Below are positions 50,015 to 62,232 of a DNA stretch of 64,000 nucleotides, piece by piece. The DNA comes from Strongylocentrotus purpuratus. Taxonomy: Eukaryota > Echinodermata > Echinoidea > Camarodonta > Strongylocentrotidae. A program made the translations under genes and the position numbers. Under the pieces are notes generated by a model. That model was not told the DNA's origin and made no database searches. It saw only the letters and a program-made list of their open reading frames with translations. Every line of letters begins with the position of its first letter. Position 1 is the stretch's first letter. The stretch covers positions 8,376,242-8,440,241 of the forward strand of contig NW_022145611.1 in assembly GCF_000002235.5 (NCBI RefSeq). Direction: 5' to 3'.

Positions 50015-53000
50015 GTAAGTTATCCCTTCTCTAGGCAATTCTTTGTACTAATATGAATAGAACATTCTAAATTGCATTTTCAATAATAACAGGAAAAGGA
50101 AAGTTTCTTGCACTTTTAAGCAACGAACGAGCTTAATTAAATTCGCTTCCTTAAATTCAATCGAGAAGCGAACGTTTGTCATTATAGAATTCACGCGTAG
50201 ACAATTTCCTTTTGGAATTGAATTAGTCTGTTGGTGACAAGTTAAACACACTTTTACTTCTTCTCAGTTGACTAGTCTGTCTCCACCATTGGTTCTCAAA
50301 ACAAAGACTCAAGATATCAAGACTTTTCTCTCTTACACCTCTTTGTAGTATTACCATTTTTACCACATATTTGTAACCTTATTACCTCTGGTTGTTCATC
50401 TTATCTTTTCTGCTATTAAATTATATATTAAGTGCAATAATATGCCCGTCTCACTATTCAATACTGACATCATAGCTAAAAGAAAGTATGTCTGTGAGCA
50501 TATTCTTACTCAAGACAGGACTATAAGCGACTTGCACTGTGTGTGAACTTTTGTTCGAAATATTCAGTAACAATGTCGTATTGAAATTATTATAACAATT
50601 GAATTAAATTAAATTTGAATCGAATATACAATTCGCTATCTGTTCGTGTGACATAGGTATCTTAATTAATCAAACGATTGTTCTTTCTCTTATATTTTCA
50701 TCCCAAATTTATTCATTAACTATGTCATATCTGTTTATTTTCAATTCGAACAACTTTTACGAAACTCTGCACCATGCTATATGAGTGTGTACGAAATCAA
50801 AGTGTACGAAATCAAAATCCTTAAGTTTGGTTTCTTTGTTAAGTCTTCATCCCAAATTGATTGATTTGTTTTCATGAATTCCTTCTGATTTTTGTTCCTT
50901 ACAGCTGCGGCTGCCCTAACGACATGTGCGAGCCATCCGTGTGAAAATGGAGGTACTTGTATTGAATACACCGCTGCATTCCAATGTAGATGTACCAACG
51001 ACTTTACAGGACTTCGGTGTGAAGTACCGGTCTCGAGTACAGGTAAATGATATCAAATTTGTATTGCTCGTTCATTGGCTTAACAGTGTATAATTTTACA
51101 ACTTATCCATCGTGTTGACGCAAAAACCTTCAAGTCACAAATAATCTCATGTTTTTTATGATTTTTTATGAGCGTTCAGAAGAAAAAAATGTCGTACGGA
51201 AAATATGTATTATAATGCAGAAACATTATTCTCACAAAAAGCCGCGGATTATCTTATTTGATTTGGGGGGCGGGTGGGGGGGGGGGGGGACAGTAGGACC
51301 TAGATAACACGCTCCGTAAAATACGCAGTTCATTCTGATTTTGTTTCCGTGTGTGTGGAAATGCAACATGCCTCCAACAAAAAACAATGACTTAATTCAA
51401 GGGTCATCTTGAAAAAAAGTTAAAATACTTGTTATGTCTGTGATGCAGTGATTATGCAATCTGATACCTCTGTCCTTAATCCGATTGTTAATATTCTAGA
51501 TTTGTTTATTTTATTAGTCAACCTTTAACAGCCTACTAAGGCAGGTTACCAAAATGTAACATTCTAAAAACTGCTCCCTTTTGATTTCCTTCATCAGCAT
51601 CGCTATGCGATGACAACCCATGCGCTCATGGCGCCTGTGTGAGTTCAGCTTCCGATCGTTTCACCTGCATGTGCCCTGGAGAATGGAGGGGAACGGCGTG
51701 TGAGATAGACGTGAACGAGTGCATCGGAGAGAGGGGTCCGAACCCCTGCACCGCCAACGGAACAGTCTGTGTCAACGAGGATGGGGGATACCGGTGTGAA
51801 GGTATGATTGAACTTGATGGGCCGGCCAGTCCTTTATTTAAGTTAAACATGCAGTTCATCAGTATAGCCATGCATTGATTTTAGGAGGGTCACTAAACGT
51901 ATCTTGGCGACCCTCTTTGAAGTTAGCTCCAAGGTTGTAGGATTCCCCTGGCGTAGGATTCCCCTGGCGTAGGCCTCTATTAACGCACCTCTGCACTAGT
52001 TTGGCTAGGAGGGATTGGACCTCCGTGCATGGTCACTGAAAGGTGGTTATCTCATCAAGTCAACTCTCAACTAACATAAGAAAAAGGGGACCATGGGGGA
52101 CCAACGGTCACCGATTATCCATCCGATTAGGCATTGTTTGCTATATAGAGGGCGCAAGTAGCTATAAGTATTGCAATTTGGCTGTAAGCCGTATTTTGCA
52201 ATTCAAGTTTTACTGAAGACCAACTGCTACCAAAAATATTGTATGAATAAAATAAGAGTATCGTCTATACCACTTGACTGTTAAAATATATTACCGGGTA
52301 TTAAAACTGTAGAAAGAACACAGAACAATATGTCTGTAAATTTGTTCATTACAGTGTACAGTGTATTCATAATATTTTATGCGAAAAATAACCACAAAAA
52401 CAAATAAATTAGTAAAACTTATGAATTACAAGGATTCGTACAAATAACGTTGCCAGCTCAAGTATAATATTTGAAGTTATCTGTCATTTACTTACCACAC
52501 AAATGACGTTTTGAAATTGTTTTCTCTTCCTATAACCATCACAGCTCCATGCGCCAGCCCTAGCCCCTGTCACAATGGAGGTACATGCTCGACGAAAAAT
52601 AAAGAACCCTACTACACATGCGAGTGCCCGCCGAACTACGAAGGAGATACTTGTGATGTTGTAGTTGAAAGTAAGTCAATAACCATGATTATTCCAAGGT
52701 TTATATACTTGTATCTTATATACTGGCAATGGTACGAGTCCCTTTATATTTTTGTCCACCAACTTTTGGATATATGATACTATATTCATGTAGCTCTTCA
52801 AAAGTGTAGTTGTAGTTGACATTATTCATCTTTGAGCATTACACATTTATATACGTATACAAATATAAATAAATATATATATTTTCCTGTTTTTTTGTAT
52901 TTGATGTTAGCAAAATACACTACAACAAATTACCGAGATGTAAACAAACTCGCTCGTTTTAACAGACAGGATTTTTCTACTAAAATGTCATTTACTTGGG

Positions 53001-56000
53001 TCTAGGGAAAGACTGAGTTTTTATGAAGAGAGGAACAATACTATGTTGATTTGTTGTATTGCATTTTTTAGTGTAGTTCGCTTTTAGAGGTTCACTTGCA
53101 CCAACTTGTGCTTTGTGTTACCAGTTAGAATTGCAGTAAAGACGTATGCACTTTGCCACTTTTGTCAATATTCCCTCATAATCATGTTACACCTTTGTGC
53201 TACGTAGTGTGAAGTATTTGATGTTTAGTGCTGATATATTTGACATGTTAATTACCAGTTTATGCCGCTTTTGATTAGTGTTGTTTGCATGTTAGCTGTT
53301 TAGATACAAAAGAAATTGTACTCAAAAGTAGAGAATTGAATATGCTTTACCCCTCCTTCAAAAGTCCCTCTCACATATTATTACCGAACTGAGTTCAGAG
53401 TTGGACCCGCGCTGGTTCGGGGCAATTCGTAGAAAGCTCGGGAGGTAGCTTGGGGTGGGTCGTCACAATTCGTAGTAACTCGTACTGACTCACGCGTCCA
53501 AAATACACGTGCTATGAAATGCAAGTAGTGCTGAGCTATCCAGAGTTGATTACACCGAGTAACCAGAGACTCCTCGGAGTATGAACATTTTTCGACATCG
53601 TGATAATCCTGATCGTTTGAACTTCGGAGTTCATTCCGAAGAGTGTACAAATATTGAACATGTCTAAAGCGCACGTATTTTGATACGAGTAACTACGACT
53701 TATCTCGAGATTTCTAGAGCTTTCTACGTGTGACTAGAAACAATCTTTGGGTAATAATTATATCAAGTTAAAAGTACTCGTGAATCAATTCATGTAACTT
53801 TAAGGAGGCCTACGAATTATTCCGAGTTCTAAAGGTTTCTACGAGTAAAGGCGAGCACGCACTGGGTCCAGCTCGGAACATACACCTCAGCAGAAAATTG
53901 TGAGAGGGGCTTTCTTGTTCCCTATTTTACCCCACTCCTCCGCGCTTTTCCCCCCTCTATTACCTCATGTAATGTCATTCGCCATCAACCCAGGAGACGA
54001 TCCATGCCGATCGGTTGCGAACATGTGTCTGAATGGAGGCACGTGCTTTTCGTTCGGAGGGGCAGCTCTCTGCTATTGCTTGCCTGGATTCCAAGGCCAG
54101 CACTGTGAGATCGACACAGGTAAGAGGCTTGCTTGATGATGACGTCACATGCCTGGCTCAAACAAACCTAGTGCTAACGTACGTTAGATGTGGTAGATTA
54201 GAGTGCAGGCTGTTGCATGGATGAATGGTTTAGATGGTTGTAGGAACTAACACCTTGCACGTGGATGTAAATCTGCCTTACTGACTCCTGTCAGAGGCGT
54301 CGCTAGATCGTTTCGAATGAGGAGGGGGCGGGGCACGTGCACCCAATTTTGAAAATTGTACAAGTTGAAAAAATCGTACATTTTTATAATTTGACATAGA
54401 CCAAAAAGTTCTTTGAGCTTAGAATTTGCTATGAAAACAAAAAAATTATGAAGTTTAAATTTTGAGTTGGGTACCGGTGATGTCCCCCCCCCCCCCCCCC
54501 TCCCCCCCACCCTCCCTCTCCTCTAAGTCGAAACATAGTGACGTCTCTGACTGAAATATATTCACACTCCAATTAACCTACGTGACTTCCTACTTATCTG
54601 TCTCCATCTCAATGTTGATCCTCGGGTAACTAACATTGAACTTAATGTTTTATATCGTGATGATAGAAACATGATGTATGAATTTAGCCTGATAAATATG
54701 TGGTATATAGACCCCACAATGAACTGGTAATATAAGTTAATAAATAATGTTGTGTTAGATAATGATGCAGATGATGATGATGAACGTTCCAACTCGACAT
54801 TGCTTGTTTAAAGATCTCAATAGAGGTACTTTAATCTCTTAGAATAATAATATTGAAAGATATTGTAACTTTTCTATAGTATTCATGAAATCTATGTTAA
54901 GTTGTGTCAAAATTGTGTACGAATAGAAATTAATCAAAAGCATAATTTATCTCGTATACACCTTGGAGACAATATTACCAATATTCGGTTCTTGAATTGA
55001 CAAATAGAATACAACTGGAAATCGTGGACATGCACGTGACAATAAATACGTCAGTCGAAAGTAATAATCGTTTCTATCAATGAATACTTAATGAAAATTT
55101 GCTGTTGTCACATAGTTGCATCTTATTGCTGTTACTGTTGTTATTATTATTGTTATTTTTATTACAGATATTATTTTTCCTGTTACTATTATTAATATTA
55201 ACAACTTAGTCTTTAAGATCGCAAACACAACTTAATAAGACAATTTAATTAGATTTTGCTTTTCACCTATTGAAATGTACGAAGATTGCAATAGGCCATC
55301 GAAAATCTTTATGGTCGTTTTATATATAATTATATAATTATGTAATACATATATATACATATTAATACTTATTGATCACATGTTGATAAGAGCAATAGGG
55401 ATATATCCAGCTCCACATACTGCTTTTAAATACTATGTTCTTAATGTTCTAACTAAGCTCCTTTATCTAATATCTTTTGTGGGATACAGATGTATGTCAG
55501 ACCATTACGTGCCAAAATGGCGGCACTTGTGAGAAGTCACGTGATCAAACAGCATCATGCATATGTCCGCCCTTATATAGCGGTTTGCAATGTGACATAT
55601 CGTTGTTAAGTAAGTTAGATATCAAATCAATCATATCAATTAATTTGTCCGTCATATATATACAAGAAATTGCTATGGCGAAGATGTATCTTTTGCAATG
55701 TTTTGGAACTAGCCTATTGCATTTTCTTTGCATTTTGTTCTTGCTATTCTTTTACGGAGGTCCCGTAATCACTCTCCGCTTGACCGAGTATTATTCTTTG
55801 CAGTAAACGGGGAGCGCTTCGTTCTTATTTTCAAATTTGTTTTGTCTTATGATGACATAGCCTATGCTTTTTAATATTTAGCGATACACTTGAACTTAAT
55901 AAAGTTTTCTGCTTTGATTACTTTCATATTTAACATCTGGCGACGTTCTTATTATGTGCGCTACACAACTATAACAGTTTCTTTTGCCGAGTGCATGTAA

Positions 56001-59000
56001 TGTTAATGCGGGGAATACTAGATTTCCTCGAAGACTTTATGAACACTAAATGATTATATAATAAGATTTTGAAAAAAATGACTGTTTACAAAATCAAAAA
56101 AACTTTGTTTAAAACTCCATTCTGTTTTGATGTGATAGTCGTTATTTATTTTTGTTGTCTCCAGTATATAGTTATATGTATACAATGGTCTTCATATCCT
56201 TCCAATCAATACTCCATTCATGTCAACCATATTTCTAAATTTAGGAATTGTGAATGACTTAATGGTGTAACCTTTAATCTTATCAGCATGCTTTAAAGCA
56301 TGTCCTATTCATTTTCATGCAAAAGTTTATTATATTTACCTAATTACTTAACTTCTTTGAGCATACCTTTGTTGAATCAGAAGTGTATCTATAAATCTTG
56401 CACTAATATTTTGTGTGATTGAAAACGGCAGTGGACAAATAAATGAACGAGTGAATGGGTGAATGAATGAATGAAGTAATATTGAAATGTGTTCTAACAA
56501 CAATCTTTGCTCTTCTTGTGCCTGCCCTTTTCAGCTATTTGTGATAGTTCGCCTTGTAATACATCTGCTACTTGTATTGAAGATTTAACACTGGATGCTG
56601 GTTTCTTATGCATGCGTGAGTTTGGTACACTAACCCTGTTTGGACATATCCATAATAAATTGCAAATGACCCCCTTTGTCACGATCCTTCTCGTTCCATT
56701 AACATAATACCGCGATACCACAAATCCATCGCTATTAATAGGTAATTTTTAAAGAACATATTCATGTTGGCGAATCAATGGGCTGGCTGAAACATACGCA
56801 CAAACACAAAATCAATATTCAGAACTATGTGTTAAAGATTCCGCTGAATTTTCATTTATTGTGGATATGCCCTCTTGCTTTTTTTAACATCGGTTCTGGG
56901 ATATATTGCGATATGTTTTTCACATTATTATGTTATTGCTAATTGAATATTTATCTTTATTTCTAGGATGTAATTTATGGATTTTGATCGTAATAATTAT
57001 ATTATGCAGTGCATATATAAATACTTATATGTATATGTTCAATTATTAAAATATTGATTATCCGTTGATAATATCATAATGTCCTGAAATCCATATATCT
57101 GCATTCTAAATGATATATATATATATATATATGCAATGCTATACTCAATCATTGCTTTTGCTTCGTTCTTATATTTGGTAAAGAGTGCCAATGAAGGGGC
57201 ACTATATCCGACAAACTTTGTCCATTTTCATGCCAAACTGGGTAATACTTCGTCACATAGTTCTATAGCACAGATCGGGTGAATATTACTTACTTCGGCA
57301 TGAAATTATACTTAGATTCAGTTTGCTCTACAATGAAGCCACAACAACATTTTAATTGGATATTTTAAATGTATGTAAACAATACAAATTTAGTATAGAA
57401 GATAACGAAAATTAAAAATTTAAATGAATCCCTTAGTATACACATGTATCAAATCATTTGATACCATGTGTTTTAAAAGTTTTTCGTAACTAATCCATTA
57501 TGCTGTCATCCATTATGTTATTGGAACGACAAAAAACATTTTCAGGTGACCTGAAAAGTTTAATGAACCTTTAATAGTTGTTGTTCATTATAATCAGAGG
57601 GAAACTAACATCATTATTGCTTGTCACAATAGGAAGCACGGTCTTATAATCTTACTGATCCACGTGCCCTAATTAATCATAAGTAATTATCATACGCTTG
57701 GTGTAATTATCCCATCACCTATTTAACCGGTATCACAGGAAGAAATTATATTGCAACTAAATCGATCTTATCTAGGTCGCTTCCGTTTTATATAAAATGT
57801 TGCACGCAGTGGGAAAATACCTGCATTGAAATTCCTCTCAAGAAATTATCATAGCTCTTGCGAATGATTGTGGATTAAATTCTGTAAATTTGTTACCGTG
57901 TGATGCTTAAGATTTATTACTATTGTGTTATTAAGGATACGAAAATACAGTAAACTATAACGGGATTTTATTGTAGGAAAACGCAGGCATTGGGAAGGTG
58001 AAAGTTTGCCCGTTTGTTTTCTGGTCGGACGAAATCTTCACGATTTAAAAACATGATAATGGATGATTTATTAGTCATTCAAGGGGATAATACATTGAGC
58101 CAAGTGAAAGTGTATGTTAAACTTCAGACCGTTTAATAATTAACCGTAACCAATTAATCACGTGATTGAAACAAAGCACCATGTCCCCTCGAAAATCAGC
58201 AATGTATGTGAATAATTTAGGACTGTAGACCATCTTGTCGCTTATAAAGTGACAAATTTATTTCGTATCTTTTACTATTTTAATAAACTTAACAATCTTT
58301 CTCTTGTAAAGTTCTGTGTATTGAATACCTATATAGTTCGACATAATAATAATCTAACCGTCTTACCCCCAATGTAGCGCCGTGTGTGAAAGACCCTTGT
58401 CAGCATGGAGGGACCTGCACGAACAACCAGAGCGCCCCTCTCGGTTTTTACTGTGAATGCGCTGAAGACTACCAGGGTCTTCTGTGCGAAAATATGATAC
58501 GTAAGTTTCTAATGGATGGTAGATGTATTTTGGTTAAGCCCTCTTTTTTCTAACGTCCCATACTCTCTATGATAAAAGTGATATTGATTCAACCCAACCT
58601 TTGAAGAAAGAAAATATTGAAAATGAGCCCAAAGATTATCAAAATCAACACTATAATCATAAATGATGAGGGTAATATGTAATTTTTTTGGAATAAGTGT
58701 ACCCATATATTTTTGATGATAATTCTTTTAGAGATATCCTTCCCAGGTACGAATAGAATTTTAACTTGTTTTCTTGTAAGAAACTTAACATTAAATTTTT
58801 TGTCCCGTACTAAATGCGGTCTTTTTTTTCTTAAAACCTTCCATTCTGGCAAAAAAATTGCGGTTAAAATTTGCATACACTTAGTGTATGAGATCTCTTT
58901 TATGAATATACCTGACAACTCTATGTTATAAGGAACCGTGTCTCGATGGTTGTAGTAGTGAACCTGACGAAAGAGCATTCACAGGTTACCTACACACTAA

Positions 59001-62000
59001 AAAATAAGGGTGTAATCGTGTGCAGATTTGCATCCGCCTAGTACGCGTATTTTGCAGAGGTTGATTTTACCTTCACTTCTTGATGTGTACAGTTAATAAC
59101 AAAATTATTTATGCCCTTACAAAATTGTGTAATTCGAAGTATGTACAAAATTAATTTGTCAAGATTTATGTTTTTGAGAATGTGACATATTAAAGCTTAC
59201 ATCTAAAACATTCAACAAAGGCCCTAATTTGTCCAGTCCATCTTTTACTCTTGAGTTACGACAAATATCAAATTTACAAGGAGTATGAATAATTCACTAT
59301 GCGATAGATAAAGTACAAGACGTATATACGTGAAAACAATGGAAACAAACAAAAAGAGCTTACAATCTTCATCCGACCAGTGTAGTACTAATCATCTCCT
59401 CTGTATTTCTTCCACAGCTCCATGTTCCAAGGAACCCTGTCTCAATGGTGGTACATGCCAACCTGATGAAACAGCACCTACGGGTTACCAATGCCTATGC
59501 GATCGAGGCTTTGAAGGACCAATCTGTGAAGTAGCTATAATCTGTAAGTCAATGTTGTCCTTTTTTGTCATTCTATGTACTCTCTCAAACTTTATCTAGA
59601 TTTATTGACAATATTAGTGAATTATTTGTGAATCGTAGTATTAAATCTCATAAGCACGCTTGTAACGAGCAATAGATCAATGCTTCTGGATATGCTAATT
59701 CCGCCCATTAAATCAGCCTTCAAGCATATATGTTTCAAATATAGAAAATGATACACGTGGTTCTTCTTTTTTCTTCATTGCAGTTAAAAGGAGATTGAGA
59801 TTTCTTCCTCTCATGTTTAAAAACTATTGTTCTTGTTTTCCGCCCTTTTCTCCCTCGCCTTCCTTCTCTGACAGTCTCTCTCTCCCTCTCACACTTATAC
59901 TTTTTAGCATTTCTTCCTTATTACCCTGTCAGAATTCCCAGCTCCCTTTCTCTCTCCGGCCCTCTCCCCCTCTCCCTTTATTTGCTTCAATTTGCCTATG
60001 TTTTCATTATAAAAAGTCACAATGATCATTTCTATTTCTCTCTCACAATGTAGCACCATGCACCAGCAACCCCTGTGAGAATGGAGGCACATGTGAGGCT
60101 GTAGGTGGCGCTCTTACAGAATTTAGTTGCATCTGCCAGCAAGGTTATAGAGGAACGCAGTGTGAAATAATTCTTCATGGTAAGTCTTCTTTTCTATGTT
60201 CTTGGGGATTTTAAAAAAAAAGGCAAAACGACTTTCAATTGCAAAGATGCCTCATACGTAGGCGTTGTAATTTCAACTAAAAGAATCAGATACAACTTAC
60301 TTTATTTCATATTGTTCAATTCCAAACAAATTTGGGGTGGGTTTGCCAATTCATTCTTCATTTACACCAATGCAGATCATCTATTATTTATGAATACAAG
60401 ACATATGAGTAAATCAATTAAACCCATTCCAAAGCTAACAGATGTTTGATCTATTGACTTATGATGACTAATTTAACCAAACAAGTAGTGTAGTTTTATC
60501 ACAATACAAATCATAACCAAATAAAATGCACTGTAACTAGCCTAGCAATTGTCTCTCCTTGGCCAGGGAGAAGTATCCAGTTGATGTATTCATTATAATG
60601 TACTAGGTACTGATAGAGACTGCAAGAGCTAATTTCAAGATTTTTTTTACGGCACATATTATGTTGAATAAGTTATAAGTTATGCACTACACAAGAAAAA
60701 GTCAAATCATTTTGCTCTTCATTCTTTTGCAGCAGTCTGTACTTTCCAAGGTGTTACATTTCAAGAAGGCAGCGAAAGAAAAGAGGATTGCAATATGTGG
60801 TAAGCATATCTCACTGAACTTCACTCAGAGAATTGTCAAACCATATAATAGAATAAAATTAATTAATTATTAACTAATTTTGTATTTTGTATTTGTATTT
60901 ATTAACATTTATTCTTTCTCAACAGTACAATATGAAACACAATGTCTATATAAATTATATATGTAACAATGATTTCAACATAGAGTATACAGTAAATAAT
61001 TCAGATAACAGAAGGAGACGAAAACCCGAAGATATGTGCTGTGTTAAAAAAAGAAGATATATAAGACCATAAAATGGACATTTCGAATTCATAGAACATT
61101 GCTAATATCATTTTGACCTGTTCTGACAAAAACAAGAAACAGCATTTTCAAACAATGGGCATTTTGCTACAACAAAATAAAAAAAGAGCTAAAACTATCA
61201 TAAGAACACCCCATAGAAATTATATGTAAGTTCAATGTTTATTTGTGTTTGTGTAACAAACTATCATATCACTTCATTATGTAAATAGAAGACTCATTAT
61301 ATTTGTTTTATTCTTCAACTTGCAGCCATTGCCAACAAGGGTCATGGCACTGCACAGATAAATTTTGTGGGTATGTACAACTTTGTATCATTTTCAAGTT
61401 GTTTTCCTAAAAAACAAAGTTTTAACGAGCTTTAGTCTTAGTTATTATTATTGACAAGATGTTTAATTGTTAATCAGACATTGCTCAGTACAAAGTATTC
61501 CTAATACTTAAAATGATATCATATTCTAAAATTAATCATTTAAAAGTATAAACACATGTAAATGATTTGTATTTTTAAAATCTACCCTCGAAAGATTGAG
61601 AAACAATGAGAAGAAATATATATATATATATATATATCAATTAATGTGTTGATGACGAATTTGGTTCTTTTGTCATTCTTTCTTTTTATGAAAGTATCGA
61701 TCACAACTTTATGTTATAATTATCCCCAACTATTTCCTAATGATCTCAATGACATACAAATTTCATTTTTTTAAATGTTTTTTTTTTGTCTATCGATTTT
61801 TACCTTGGTAATATTAACTTATGTATTTGTTTTCTCTTGCAGTGAATTCATGGTATCGTTTGCCTTTCTCGATACTAATTCAAATGAAAATGATGATGAT
61901 GATGAAGAATTTTCAAAGTAAGTATATTTTTTTGGGGGTCATTTATTTTATTACTCTTCTTTATCCATAATGATTTAAAAGAATTGAATATTTCTTTTTG

Positions 62001-62201
62001 CATTTAACCCCAAATTATTTCCATTGCTAAGAATTTTAGAGGTAAAGACTTTCTCGTACATTAATAAAAAAACACTTCTTTGATTAGAAGATGCTCAGGA
62101 TTTCTGAGTAACTTTATATACTTGAGAGATGATGAGCAATTTATATGCATTCTTGGTCGTCAATAAGGTTATACATTGAGAGAATAGTGAATTTTAACGT
62201 C

Positions 62202-62232
<31 letters not shown>

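Noticed and set aside
51930-52060. Missing end of the calcium-binding EGF in intron 3
   Set aside because: GTAGGATTCCCCTGGC is repeated here and several AG sites exist, but every reading yields at most one cysteine or hits a stop.
57977-57997. 21-bp microexon that keeps frame between exons 7 and 8
   Set aside because: It would give seven residues without cysteine, so it does not complete the half-EGF; the splice sites are weak.
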